Notes: generated by a model not told the origin, from the sequence alone. 64,000 nucleotides of DNA from Nocardioides thalensis (GCF_013410655.1 NZ_JACCFP010000001.1:1302001-1366000), one strand, 5' to 3'. Positions 16,628 to 27,169 are shown, counted from the first letter of the stretch. Made by a program: numbers and translations.

Positions 16628-17646
16628 TGCCGGGCCCGCTCTCCACCGGGGTCGGCTCCTTCCCGGGGACCGACCAGCGCGCCTTCGACGAGGCGCTCAG
16701 CGTCGTGCTGGGTGAGCTCGGCGCGCACGAGCCGGGGCTCCCGTTCCTGCCCGAGGTGCCCGGACGCGGCGCGACCGCCGGGATGGTCGGCCGCACCGTC
16801 GGACTGGTCACCGAGCTCGACGCCGACCTCCAGCCGGCCGGCTGGCGGCTGACCGGCACCTCCGGCGCGCCTGCGCTCGACCAGCGTCGCGCCCGGAGCC
16901 TGCTCGCCCAGGACCTCGACACCGTGGAGGAGCAGGCCACGGGCTACGCCGGCGCCTTCAAGATCCAAGTGGTGGGGCCATGGACGCTCGCGGCGACCGT
17001 CGAACGACCGCGGGGCGACAAGCTGCTCGCCGACCACGGCGCCCGGCGCGAGCTGGCCCAGGCACTCGCCCTCGGCGTCGCCGACCACGTCCGCGACGTA
17101 CGGCGCCGCCTGTCCGGCGTCGACCGGCTGGTGGTGCAGGTCGACGAGCCCGCGCTGCCCGCGGTGATGGCGGGGGCGGTGCCCACCGCCTCGGGGTTCG
17201 GCAAGCACCGCACGGTCCACCCGCCCGAGGCGAGCGCGGCCGTCGAGGAGCTGCTGGCCGCGGTCCGTGACGCCGGTGCCGAGCCGTGGGTCCACTGCTG
17301 CGCCGCGGGAGCCCCGCTCGCGCTGCTGCGCGACGCGGGCGCGCAGGGGCTGATGGTCGACCTCGGCCTCCTCGACGCGTCCGGGCACGACGCGCTGGCG
17401 GAGTCACTGGAGGCGGGGCTGCGCGTCGGGCTCGGCATCGTGCCCACGACCGAGCCGCCGGTGCCGCCCGGCGACAAGGAGCACGTCGAGCGCGTCCAGC
17501 GCTGGCTCGACATGCTCGGCCTCGACCCCGGCGAGGTCGCGGACCGCCTGGTCATCACCCCGGCCTGCGGACTCGCCGCTGCCAGCGAGGGCTGGGCGCG
17601 CCGCGCCCTGGAGACCTGCCGCTCGGTCGCGGCCGCCTTCTCGTAG
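16627..17646 (+). CDS. MetE C-terminal-domain-like protein (cobalamin-independent methionine synthase family)
   Basis: The 339-residue protein matches only the C-terminal half of MetE (STGVGSFPGTDQRAFDEAL at the start; VVGPWTLAATV; VDEPALPAV). Zinc-ligand-like residues are seen at VHCCAAG and TPACGLA. MetE proper is over 700 residues; single-domain members of this family are common in actinobacteria and may act as core methyltransferases or on other substrates. It is coupled to mnmA by a 1-base stop-start overlap. Assignment to methionine synthesis itself is uncertain. Confidence 0.85.
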   Translation: MPGPLSTGVGSFPGTDQRAFDEALSVVLGELGAHEPGLPFLPEVPGRGATAGMVGRTVGLVTELDADLQPAGWRLTGTSGAPALDQRRARSLLAQDLDTVEEQATGYAGAFKIQVVGPWTLAATVERPRGDKLLADHGARRELAQALALGVADHVRDVRRRLSGVDRLVVQVDEPALPAVMAGAVPTASGFGKHRTVHPPEASAAVEELLAAVRDAGAEPWVHCCAAGAPLALLRDAGAQGLMVDLGLLDASGHDALAESLEAGLRVGLGIVPTTEPPVPPGDKEHVERVQRWLDMLGLDPGEVADRLVITPACGLAAASEGWARRALETCRSVAAAFS

Positions 17647-17657
17647 AGGATGGGCCC

Positions 17658-17813
17658 ATGTACCAACAGGAGGGCTCGCCCGTCTTCGGGGTCGTCGTGG
17701 CGCTGGTGGCCCTGGCCGTCATCGGTGCGCTCGTGTTCTGGGCGGTGACCGACGAGGGCACGCCCGAGCTCGACGTACCGGAGCCGACGCCCAGCGCGAG
17801 CTCTCCGGGCTGA
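17658..17813 (+). CDS. Small single-pass membrane protein
   Basis: A 51-residue protein with one membrane helix (GVVVALVALAVIGALVFWAV) and a short acidic Pro/Ser-rich tail. ATG 17658 is preceded by AGAGG at a usable distance and follows the MetE-like gene by 11 bp. No family recognised; coding support is the codon third-position GC pattern and the plausible topology. Confidence 0.6.
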   Translation: MYQQEGSPVFGVVVALVALAVIGALVFWAVTDEGTPELDVPEPTPSASSPG

Positions 17814-17900
17814 GTCGGGTCGGGGCCGGGTCCGCGGACTGGCGTGGCGGCCGGCGGGTACCGGGCGGGGGACACTCACCACCCCCTGAGGAGACACCCC

Positions 17901-18449
17901 ATGACCCACCTGACCGGCAAGCGCGTGGCGATCATCGCGACGGACTACTTCGAGGAACCCGAGCTGGTCGGGCCGAGGGACATGCTGCGCGAGGGCGGTG
18001 CCGAGGTGCGGGTCTACTCCGCCGACGGTGAGCCGATCCAGGCGGCCGAGGGCGACGTGAACCCGACGCAGAAGGTCGAGGTCGACGGCTCGTTCGCCGA
18101 CATCGACGTCGACCGGCTCGACGCCCTGATCGTGCCGGGCGGGACCGTGAACGCCGACCACCTCCGGATGAACGACAAGGCGCAGACGATCGTGCGCAAG
18201 GTCGCTGCGGAGCGGAAGCCCGTCGCGGCGATCTGTCACGGCCCGTGGCTCCTGGTCTCCGCCGGTGTGGTGGAGGGCCGTCGGGTCACGAGCTGGGCAA
18301 GCCTTGCCGACGACCTCCGCAACGCGGGCGCCAGCTGGGTCGACGAGGAGGTCGTGGTCGACGACTTCCTGATCACCAGCCGCAAGCCCGACGACGTCCC
18401 CGCCTTCGTGCAGGCGGTCGAGCGGGCCCTCCAGGCCGCCCGGGTCTGA
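17901..18449 (+). CDS. PfpI/DJ-1-family protein
   Basis: The 182-residue protein is a type 1 glutamine amidotransferase-like DJ-1/PfpI member. It starts GKRVAIIATDYFEEPEL, has the glutamate of the nucleophile environment, and the nucleophile elbow AAICHGPWLL with Cys near residue 113. Members are described as stress proteins with chaperone, deglycase or protease activity; which applies here cannot be told. ATG 17901 follows GAGGAG with good spacing. It faces the next gene, with a large palindrome between. Confidence 0.93.
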   Translation: MTHLTGKRVAIIATDYFEEPELVGPRDMLREGGAEVRVYSADGEPIQAAEGDVNPTQKVEVDGSFADIDVDRLDALIVPGGTVNADHLRMNDKAQTIVRKVAAERKPVAAICHGPWLLVSAGVVEGRRVTSWASLADDLRNAGASWVDEEVVVDDFLITSRKPDDVPAFVQAVERALQAARV

Positions 18450-18454
18450 CCACG

Positions 18455-18541
18455 CCGAGCCGGCCCGTCTTCACGCGTGGGAGGGGCCGAGTCGGCTCGT
18501 CTTCACGCGCCAGAAGGGCCGAGCCGGCGCGTGATCACGCG
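18455..18541. repeat. Three direct repeats with exact 32-bp period
   Basis: Three 23-bp units start at 18455, 18487 and 18519, each of form CCGAGYCGGCNCGT-NNTCACGCG, separated by 9 bp. The last unit is one arm of the large palindrome. They fill the gap between convergent genes. Confidence 0.75.
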
Positions 18542-18553
18542 CCGACTCGGCCC
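18516..18553. terminator. 38-bp palindrome between convergent genes
   Basis: An almost perfect inverted repeat with one mismatched pair, centred on the perfect 18-bp palindrome GGCGCGTGATCACGCGCC (18526-18543). It lies between the ends of the PfpI-like gene and the minus-strand membrane protein gene, where a bidirectional terminator is expected. Confidence 0.65.
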
Positions 18554-18602
18554 CTTCGACGTTCAGCCTTGACGTTCAGTGTCGACAGGTCAGCTCCGGT
18601 GG

Positions 18603-19235
18603 TCAGCCGAAGGCCGCCCGGTCGACGCGGTTGTGGTAGCTGTGGCCGGCCTTGCCGCCAGCGAGTGCGGCGAGCAGGGTGACGACCAGGAGCGCGACCC
18701 CGGCGATCACGCCGCCCCAGGTCGCGGTGTCGGTCGGGATCGGGATGCGCGGCAGGTCGACCCGGTCGAGCACGTTGTACTCGTTGCCGAAGACGACGCC
18801 CAGCACGACGGCCACGATGGTGACCAGCAGTCCGATGACCCAGACCGCCATGCCCTGCCTCGCGCCGTCGAACCGCGACATGCGGCCGGCGACGTACCCG
18901 CCGAAGAAGTAGGCGAGCGCCATCACGACGACCAGGGTGACCGCGGCGGCGATGCCGATCGTGTTGGCCTCGCGCTGCGCGTCGGACTGGGTGAAGTTCG
19001 TGTTCTCACCGATCGCCGACGCGACGGCGCCGACGATGCTCGTCAGCAGCACGGTCAGCGCGATGGCCACCAGCCACCCGGCGAACGCGGCGCCGATGTT
19101 GACGCCTCCGAACCGCTCGTGCGCGTGCGCCTCGTGGGCGCGGCGCTCGTGGACGACGTCACGCTGGTGAGTTCCGGTGCGGTCCTCGGTGACGACGTCG
19201 GTGTCCTTGTGATGATGCCGGTGCAGTATGTCCAC
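18603..19235 (-). CDS. Multi-pass membrane protein, His-rich N-terminus
   Basis: The 210-residue protein has a polar, His-rich N-terminal tail (ILHRHHHKD; HERRAHEAHAHE) and four predicted membrane helices (AFAGWLVAIALTVLLTSIVG; IAAAVTLVVVMALAYFFGG; MAVWVIGLLVTIVAVVLGV; WGGVIAGVALLVVTLLAAL, each given in part). It resembles small YrzE/TIGR04086-like membrane proteins; function unknown. GTG 19235 has GAGGAGC upstream at the right distance. The histidine cluster could bind metal, but this is only suggested by composition. Confidence 0.8.
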   Translation of the reverse strand: MDILHRHHHKDTDVVTEDRTGTHQRDVVHERRAHEAHAHERFGGVNIGAAFAGWLVAIALTVLLTSIVGAVASAIGENTNFTQSDAQREANTIGIAAAVTLVVVMALAYFFGGYVAGRMSRFDGARQGMAVWVIGLLVTIVAVVLGVVFGNEYNVLDRVDLPRIPIPTDTATWGGVIAGVALLVVTLLAALAGGKAGHSYHNRVDRAAFG

Positions 19236-19316
19236 GGTGCTCAGCTCCTCGTGTTGGTGTCACGGCACGACAAGAGCGGTACCCGGACTCGCGGGTCGCA
19301 GTCACCCGGGACGTGC

Positions 19317-19352
19317 GACGGCCCGCACCCCCTGGTCGGGGCGCGGGCCGTC
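19317..19352 (-). terminator. Terminator hairpin after the MFS gene
   Basis: GACGGCCCGC and GCGGGCCGTC form a perfect 10-bp stem that continues inward with CCCC/GGGG. It begins 20 bp past the MFS stop on the minus strand. The remaining 19236-19316 stretch shows nothing else. Confidence 0.7.
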
Positions 19353-19372
19353 AGCGGGTGACGCGGTGGGGA

Positions 19373-20986
19373 TCAGCCCACGTGGACGCCGCCCTCGGGA
19401 CCATCCGTCGCCAGCTCGGTGTGCTTGACGTTGAGGAAGATCCAGATGATCACCGAAGTGGCGAGCATCATGAACGAGCCCACCAGGAACGCATGGGTAG
19501 CGCCCTCGGTGAACGACACGTTGAACACGGCCTGCTGGACGAGCGAGGGGTCGGTCGCCGCCTGGGCGATCGGTCCGGCGGCGGTCTCGGAGGTGTCGTT
19601 GATGTAGTGCAGCGCCACGGTGCTCAGCGTGGCCAGACCGAGCGCGCCACCGACCTGCTGCATCGTGTTGAGGACACCGGAGCCGATGCCCGAGTCCTCC
19701 GCCTGCACGTGGTGCACGGCCGTCAGCGTGAGGGGCACGAACACCATGCCCATGCCGACCGCCATCAGGGCGACGAACGGGAACACGTCGGCCCAGTAGC
19801 TCGTGCTGACCGAGCCCTCGGTGACGGAGCGCAGAGCGCCGGCCGGGGAGTCGTCGATCGTGATCCGCGAGAACATGAACAGCGCGATCGCGGCGAGCAG
19901 GGTCCCGATGCCCGCCAGGTAGCGCGGGTCGATCCGACCGGCCAGGTTGGAGGCGACACCGGCACCGATGACGATCCCGAACGAGAACGGCAGGAACGCG
20001 AAGCCGGCCTCGAGCGGGCTGAAGCCCATCACCTGCTGGATGAACAGGCTCAGATAGAAGAACATCGCGAACATCGCAGCCGGCGCGATCATCATCGCGA
20101 CGAAGCTCGTCGCCCGGGTCCGGTTGGCGAAGATCCGCATCGGCAGCAGCGGGTGGTCGACCCGCGACTCGATGAACACGAACACGACCAGCAGGACGGC
20201 GCCGACGACCAGCGAGGAGATGGTCTGCCAGTGGTCCCAGCCGTAGGCCTCCTCGCCGGCCCGCGAGAGGCCGAAGACGATGCCGAGCAGGCCCACGGTG
20301 CCGGTGATGGCGCCCGGGACGTCGAGCCAGCCGGTGTGCCGCTCGGACTCCTTGAGCACGCGCGGCGCGGCCGCGGCCGCGAGCAGGCCGATCGGGACGT
20401 TGATGAGGAACGTCAGCCGCCATCCGTCGACGCCGAGGGGCGAGTCCATGCCGGTGAGCCAGCCGCCGAGGATCAGGCCGATCGCGGCGCCGATGCCGGA
20501 CATCGTGGCGTAGGCCGCCATCGCGCGGTTGCGCTCCGGGCCCGCCGGGAACGTCGTGGTGATGAGGGCGAGCGCCGCGGGAGCGGCGAGCGCGGCACCG
20601 AGGCCCTGGAGGCCACGGGCCCCGAGCAGCAGTGCCTCGTTCTGGGCGAGGCCACCCAGGAGGGAGGCCACGGCGAACACCGTGAGACCGGTCATGAACA
20701 GGAGACGGCGGCCGTAGAGGTCGCCGAGACGGCCACCGAGCAGCAGGAGACCACCGAACGCCAGCGCGTAGCCGGTCACGATCCAGGTCAGGTTGGCCTG
20801 GGAGATGTTGAGGTCGGCGCCGATGTAGGGGAGCGCGATGTTGGCGATGGTGGCGTCGAGCACCACCATCAGCTGCGCGACGAGGATGAGCACCAGGGCA
20901 AGGCCTGGGTGCTGCACCTTCTCGACGGGCGGCTCGACGACGGACGCGGTCACGTCCGCAGGGTCGAGCGATTCGACGTTGGTCAT
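19373..20986 (-). CDS. MFS drug-efflux transporter, DHA2 (EmrB/QacA) family
   Basis: A 537-residue major facilitator with 14 predicted helices. It has the DHA2 N-terminus LVAQLMVVLDATIANIALP (TM1 motif D1), motif A-like GGRLGDLYGRR after TM2, and motif C-like GIGAAIGLILGGWLTG in TM5. It should be a proton-driven multidrug exporter. The TetR gene lies 37 bp upstream on the same strand, so the pair forms a self-regulated efflux unit. The ATG at 20986 follows GAAGGATTCTC (reverse strand), a weak ribosome-binding site. Confidence 0.94.
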   Translation of the reverse strand: MTNVESLDPADVTASVVEPPVEKVQHPGLALVLILVAQLMVVLDATIANIALPYIGADLNISQANLTWIVTGYALAFGGLLLLGGRLGDLYGRRLLFMTGLTVFAVASLLGGLAQNEALLLGARGLQGLGAALAAPAALALITTTFPAGPERNRAMAAYATMSGIGAAIGLILGGWLTGMDSPLGVDGWRLTFLINVPIGLLAAAAAPRVLKESERHTGWLDVPGAITGTVGLLGIVFGLSRAGEEAYGWDHWQTISSLVVGAVLLVVFVFIESRVDHPLLPMRIFANRTRATSFVAMMIAPAAMFAMFFYLSLFIQQVMGFSPLEAGFAFLPFSFGIVIGAGVASNLAGRIDPRYLAGIGTLLAAIALFMFSRITIDDSPAGALRSVTEGSVSTSYWADVFPFVALMAVGMGMVFVPLTLTAVHHVQAEDSGIGSGVLNTMQQVGGALGLATLSTVALHYINDTSETAAGPIAQAATDPSLVQQAVFNVSFTEGATHAFLVGSFMMLATSVIIWIFLNVKHTELATDGPEGGVHVG

Positions 20987-21023
20987 GAGAATCCTTCGTG
21001 GGTGTGAGGGAGGGGAGTGGTGC

Positions 21024-21629
21024 TCAGCCGCGGGTGGCGGCAGGGAGGATCACCTGGTCGATGACCTTGGTGATGGACTCCTCGGTGGGGTGCTCGCCGA
21101 GGAAGAACAGGCGGTGCAGGACGATCGCCGGCAGACAGGGCCCGAGCAGGTCGAGATCGGTGTCCTCGGCGATCTCACCCCGCTCGACGGCCTTCGCGAA
21201 GATCGCGTCGTTGATCGCGACCTTCGGCCCGATGAAGTCACGGCGCCAGGCCGCGGCGAACTCCGGGTCACGGCTGACGGCGGTCATCACGCTGCCGAGC
21301 ACCGCCATCTGGTGCTCGTCGGTCATGCCGCCCATGCCGCAGTAGCTGGCGATCAGGTCACCCCGCAGGGAGCCCGTGTCGGGGACGGTGCTGGGTTCCT
21401 TCTGGGACATCAGCGCGTCGATGACGAGGCTCGCCTTGTCGCTCCAACGCCGGTAGAGCGTCGCCTTCGACGCCTTGGCCCGCGCGGCGACGGCGTCCAT
21501 CGTGAGCCGGTCGTAGCCGAACTCCGCCAGGACGTCGAGCGTCGCGTCGAGGATCTCCTGCTCCCGCTCGCCCTCGACGCGGGGTCGCAGGTGCGACGCG
21601 GCGGCGGTCAGGGCCTTCTTCGGGGACAT
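21024..21629 (-). CDS. TetR-family regulator of the efflux gene
   Basis: A 201-residue TetR protein with an N-terminal helix-turn-helix (LDVLAEFGYDRLTMDAVAAR, then KASKATLYRRW) at residues ~24-65 and a C-terminal TetR_C-type ligand domain. It presumably represses itself and the MFS exporter until a transported compound binds. ATG 21629 is preceded by GAGGTG. Two palindromic sites lie 24-66 bp upstream, one between the predicted -35 and -10. Confidence 0.94.
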   Translation of the reverse strand: MSPKKALTAAASHLRPRVEGEREQEILDATLDVLAEFGYDRLTMDAVAARAKASKATLYRRWSDKASLVIDALMSQKEPSTVPDTGSLRGDLIASYCGMGGMTDEHQMAVLGSVMTAVSRDPEFAAAWRRDFIGPKVAINDAIFAKAVERGEIAEDTDLDLLGPCLPAIVLHRLFFLGEHPTEESITKVIDQVILPAATRG

Positions 21630-21652
21630 GGCGAGACACCTCGATCGATAGA

Positions 21653-21667
21653 ACGGTACGGTTTCGT
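21653..21667. promoter_or_regulatory. TetR operator, copy 1
   Basis: ACGGTAC-G-GTTTCGT, 5 of 7 arm positions paired. It lies between a TTGAAA (-35) and TATCGA (-10) pair read on the minus strand, so binding would block the tetR-MFS promoter. Confidence 0.6.
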
Positions 21668-21680
21668 TTCAAGAGAGAGT

Positions 21681-21695
21681 ACGGAACTGTTTCGT
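21681..21695. promoter_or_regulatory. TetR operator, copy 2
   Basis: ACGGAAC-T-GTTTCGT, 6 of 7 arm positions paired, exactly 28 bp from copy 1 and in the same orientation, which suggests two dimers binding on nearly the same DNA face. Confidence 0.6.
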
Positions 21696-21732
21696 TTCGT
21701 GCAAGTCCTTTCCGGCGCCCGTTCGCAGATAG

Positions 21733-23922
<2,190 letters not shown>

Positions 23923-23926
23923 CGCA

Positions 23927-24298
23927 TCAGTGGTACCAGTTGACGTCCTTCATCCGCAGCCAGCCGTTGTCGAGGCGGATGACCTTCCACTCCGCGCCGC
24001 CGGCGAAGCAGTAGCGCAGGTGCGGCTTCTGCGGCTCGCCGCCGAAGTCGGGCCGCTTGTAGCAGCTGTCCAGCTCGATCTCGCCGAACTTCCTGACCTG
24101 GCTCATCGGGATGTTGCGCGTGTTGGTGCTGCGGCGCACCCACGCCCACTCGCCGTCCGCCACGTGGGCGAACCACTTGTTCGCGAAGTGGTGGGCGCGC
24201 CGGGTGAGGTTCGAGCCCTCCTCCTCGGCGACGGCGGGGGCGCTCGTGAGGGTCAGGCACATCAGCGCGCCGGCGAGGACGGCAAGCAGTCGGGACAT
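23927..24298 (-). CDS. Small secreted protein of unknown function
   Basis: A 123-residue protein with a signal peptide (LLAVLAGALMCLTLTSAPAVA) and a short basic/aromatic mature part containing two cysteines (DSCYKRP and RYCFAGG) that may pair. ATG 24298 is preceded on the minus strand by GGTGGAA. It ends 4 bp from the ligA stop, convergent with it, and is divergent from the lipoprotein hydrolase. No family recognised. Confidence 0.7.
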   Translation of the reverse strand: MSRLLAVLAGALMCLTLTSAPAVAEEEGSNLTRRAHHFANKWFAHVADGEWAWVRRSTNTRNIPMSQVRKFGEIELDSCYKRPDFGGEPQKPHLRYCFAGGAEWKVIRLDNGWLRMKDVNWYH

Positions 24299-24396
24299 CG
24301 TTCCACCTAGTTCTCGGTTGGGGTTCACGCATCAGGGACGCGCGGCGACGCCCGGAGGTTGCTTCCGCCGCTGGAACCCGGGTGCAGACTGGGTGC

Positions 24397-25443
24397 GTGC
24401 TGCGGATGATTCCGGCCGTCGTGCTCGGGCTGGTGCTGACGGCGTGCACGACCGCCACAGAGGACCCGGACGCCGTACCGACGCCGTCCGACGGCTCCGC
24501 CGCGCCGCCGGCCTCGCCGGAGCCGAGCAGCCCGGCCGAGGAGTCGCCGACCTCCGCACCGAGCGAGCGGCCGCACCCGGTCAGCATCCCCGCGCTGATG
24601 GAGCAGCGGTACGACGGCCGCGGCCTGCGGCTCGGACCCGTCGTCCTCGAGACGGCCGACCAGACCCAGTACGAGGTCACCTACCGCGGCGACGGTCTCA
24701 CCATCTCCGGTCGGCTCGCGGTGCCGAAGGGCGACGGCCCGTTCCCGGCGATCGTGCTCGCCCACGGCTACATCGACCCCGACTACTACGTGAACGGCCA
24801 GGGGATGACCCGCGAGCGCGAGTGGTTCGCGAGCCAGGGCTACGTCGCGCTCCACGTCGACTACCGCAACCACGCAGGGTCGTCCGACACCCGGCTCGGC
24901 GAGCTCGACCTCCGGATGGGCTACACCGAGGACGTGATCAACGCCGTCCGCGCGCTGCGCAGGTGGGACGGCCCGGTCGACGACGAGCGCGTCGCGGTCG
25001 GCGGCCGTTCGATGGGAGGCGGCGTCGTCTACAACGTGCTCACCGCGCAGCCGGGGCTCGTCGACGCCGGGGTGGTTTGGGCGCCGGTCAGCTCCGACGC
25101 CGTCGACAACTACGAGCGGTGGATCGCTCCCGACCCTTCCCGGCAGGGGATCGCCGACGAGATCGTGCGGAGGTACGGCGCGCCGCGCGCCAACCCGGAG
25201 TTCTGGGAGGGCATCAGCGCGCGGACCTACTTCGACGAGATCACCGAGCCGGTGCTGATCCACCACGGGACGTCCGACGACTCCTGCCCGATCCGCTGGA
25301 GCCACGAGACGACGCGGCTGATGGAACGGGCAGGAGTCGACGTGACGTTCGAGGTCTACGAGGGCGAGGAGCACGCCTTCGGTCCGCAGTTCTTCGCCTC
25401 CATGGAGCGGACCGGGCGGTTCCTGCGGCAGCACCTGCGCTGA
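24397..25443 (+). CDS. Alpha/beta-hydrolase lipoprotein (prolyl-oligopeptidase/dienelactone hydrolase-like)
   Basis: The 348-residue protein starts with a lipoprotein signal (VVLGLVLTAC) followed by a Pro/Ser-rich linker to about residue 70. The alpha/beta-hydrolase fold has AIVLAHGYIDPDYY (oxyanion strand), nucleophile elbow GGRSMGGG, acid DDSCPI and histidine GEEHAFGP, so the Ser-Asp-His triad is complete. It is probably a surface-anchored esterase or peptidase. GTG 24397 gives the shortest good signal peptide; GTG 24382 is an alternative. Confidence 0.88.
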   Translation: MLRMIPAVVLGLVLTACTTATEDPDAVPTPSDGSAAPPASPEPSSPAEESPTSAPSERPHPVSIPALMEQRYDGRGLRLGPVVLETADQTQYEVTYRGDGLTISGRLAVPKGDGPFPAIVLAHGYIDPDYYVNGQGMTREREWFASQGYVALHVDYRNHAGSSDTRLGELDLRMGYTEDVINAVRALRRWDGPVDDERVAVGGRSMGGGVVYNVLTAQPGLVDAGVVWAPVSSDAVDNYERWIAPDPSRQGIADEIVRRYGAPRANPEFWEGISARTYFDEITEPVLIHHGTSDDSCPIRWSHETTRLMERAGVDVTFEVYEGEEHAFGPQFFASMERTGRFLRQHLR

Positions 25444-25457
25444 GGCGCTGCCGCAGG
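25422..25457. terminator. Bidirectional terminator candidate
   Basis: CCTGCGGCAGC and GCTGCCGCAGG form a perfect 11-bp stem overlapping the hydrolase stop and facing the convergent gene at 25462. No T-tract. Confidence 0.5.
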
Positions 25458-25461
25458 GTCC

Positions 25462-26646
25462 TCAGGACTCGTAGGAGCGGCCGCCCAGCCGGACCTCGGG
25501 CGGCTGCGGCCCGCTCGGCTCGTCGCAGACCGAACCTGGCTTGCCCACCACGGACCGACAGGTCGTGCCCATGGGGATCTCGCCGACGCCCTCGGGGAGG
25601 TCGACCTCGGTCTCCGTGCAGCTGCCGGTCGCCGTGTCGCACGTCGTGACGAGATCGTCCTCGACCTTGAACAGGTCACTGTCCGGCGTCCAGCCGAAGT
25701 CGAAGGCCATGCCATCGATGGTCACCGAGCTGCCCGTCGCGATGTCGTAGACGACGTAGCCGGGCTGCTCGCCGTCCATCTCCGCCTCCTCGTCGACGAG
25801 GCCGGCGTAGCGGCCGTCGGGGGACACCTCGAAGTAGCCGCCACCGGCCGGGCCCCTGAGGACCACCTCGCCCGTCCGGCCGTCGCGGACGACCGGCACG
25901 TCGTCCTCGTGGTCGCCCAGGTAGCCGCCGTGGGCCTCCCACACCGAGCTGAGGACCTCGGACGCCGAGACGTCACCGGTCCGCCAGTCAACGACCTTCA
26001 CCGCGCCCTCGTAGCCGTTCATCACGAAGATCGTGTCGCCGTCGAGCGAGACGGGGAACCAGCCCTCGGACGTGGGACCCACGTCGACCCGCGCCGCCTC
26101 GCGGTCCGCGGCGACGTCGTAGAGGACCACCTCGAGGGTGCCGTCGACGTTCTCGCCGTAGGCGACGTAGGGCTGGTCGGAGTCGGTCGCGTGCACCGTG
26201 TCCTCGGTGACCAGGTCGAGCCTCGTCACCCTCCCGTCCTCCTGGACCAGGGAGAACCGCTGGGGGCCGCCGCCGTCGCTGGCGGAGTTGTCACCGTGGC
26301 GGACCACGACGCCCGCGGACGTGTAGAAGATCGACTTCACGGCCTTGTCGTCGATCTCGGCCGTGTCGAGCGCGTCGCCGTAGTAGAGCGTGGTGCCGAC
26401 CGTGAACACCGGCCCCACCATCGGCTCGGGCATGCCGGCCGTGTCGAGATCGGTGTCCGAGCCCCCTCCGAGGCCGAGCACGGCGGCGCCGCCGACCACG
26501 GCGGCGGCCGCCACAGCGGCAGCGCCCGCGACGACGCGTCGGCGGCGCCGTACGCCCTTGCCGCGGGAGAGCACGTCGCCGGTGGGGGGCGCGGGGACGT
26601 CGAGGCCCTCGGCCTCACGGGTGAGCAGCTCGCGGAGGTCAGGCAT
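25462..26646 (-). CDS. Membrane-anchored beta-propeller-like protein, sigma factor partner
   Basis: The 394-residue protein has a cytoplasmic N-terminus (~45 residues), one membrane helix in a poly-Ala stretch (VVAGAAAVAAAAVVGGAAVLG) and an outer domain with repeated beta-strand blades (VSLDGDTIFVMNGYEG, VSPDGRYAGLVDEE), like WD40/TolB propellers. It overlaps the SigE-family sigma factor gene by 8 bp. The topology (short inner tail, single helix, outer sensor) would fit an anti-sigma or sigma-regulating protein, but no zinc-binding anti-sigma motif is present, so this role is only inferred from context. Confidence 0.75.
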   Translation of the reverse strand: MPDLRELLTREAEGLDVPAPPTGDVLSRGKGVRRRRRVVAGAAAVAAAAVVGGAAVLGLGGGSDTDLDTAGMPEPMVGPVFTVGTTLYYGDALDTAEIDDKAVKSIFYTSAGVVVRHGDNSASDGGGPQRFSLVQEDGRVTRLDLVTEDTVHATDSDQPYVAYGENVDGTLEVVLYDVAADREAARVDVGPTSEGWFPVSLDGDTIFVMNGYEGAVKVVDWRTGDVSASEVLSSVWEAHGGYLGDHEDDVPVVRDGRTGEVVLRGPAGGGYFEVSPDGRYAGLVDEEAEMDGEQPGYVVYDIATGSSVTIDGMAFDFGWTPDSDLFKVEDDLVTTCDTATGSCTETEVDLPEGVGEIPMGTTCRSVVGKPGSVCDEPSGPQPPEVRLGGRSYES

Positions 26647-27169
26647 TGGTCGCTCCGATCGGGAGGGCGGACAGCTCCGGGTCGCCCAGCAGGGCGCGGA
26701 GGCGGTCGATCGCGGCCGAGGTCTGGCTCTTCACCGTGCCGTCGGTGATCCCGAGGGCGGTGGCGACCTGGGCCACGCTGAGGTCTTCGTAGTAGCGGAG
26801 GACGATCACGGCACGCTGCCGGGGCGGCAGCTGCGCGAGCGCGTCCATCAGGGTCGGGCGGTCGGCCGGATCGGCCGCGCCCGGGGCGTGCGCGGTGTCG
26901 GGAAGCGTCTCGGTGGGCAGCTCGTTGCGCCAGGACTTCTTCCGGAACCACGAGCTGGCCGTGTTGACCATCGTGGTGCGGGCGTAGCCCGGTGCGGCCT
27001 CGAGGCTGCGCACCTTCCGCCAGTTGGCGTAGGTCTTCGCGAGCGCCGTCTGGACGAGGTCCTCTGCATCGGCGGCGTCGCCCAGCATGAGGTACGCCGT
27101 TCGGTAGAGGCCTGCCCAGCAGGCGTGCACCAGCTCGGCGAAGTCCTCGTCGGTGGGTGGTCGTGTCAT
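26639..27169 (-). CDS. SigE-family ECF RNA polymerase sigma factor
   Basis: A 176-residue ECF sigma-70 factor. Region 2 is at residues ~10-75 (FAELVHACWAGLYRTAYLMLGD, AEDLVQTALAKTYANW, each shown in part) and region 4 at ~115-165 (LPPRQRAVIVLRYYEDLSVAQ then ALGITDGTVKSQTSAAI). The form is that of the actinobacterial SigE family (TIGR02983 type). ATG 27169 is preceded by GGAAGGGACGG. It is transcribed with the membrane protein downstream. The 27170-27255 gap shows no other feature. Confidence 0.92.
   Translation of the reverse strand: MTRPPTDEDFAELVHACWAGLYRTAYLMLGDAADAEDLVQTALAKTYANWRKVRSLEAAPGYARTTMVNTASSWFRKKSWRNELPTETLPDTAHAPGAADPADRPTLMDALAQLPPRQRAVIVLRYYEDLSVAQVATALGITDGTVKSQTSAAIDRLRALLGDPELSALPIGATNA

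Noticed and set aside
18455..18541. CRISPR-like repeat-spacer pattern (23-bp repeats, 9-bp gaps)
   Set aside because: Only three degenerate units, gaps far too short for spacers, and the last unit is an arm of a terminator-like palindrome.
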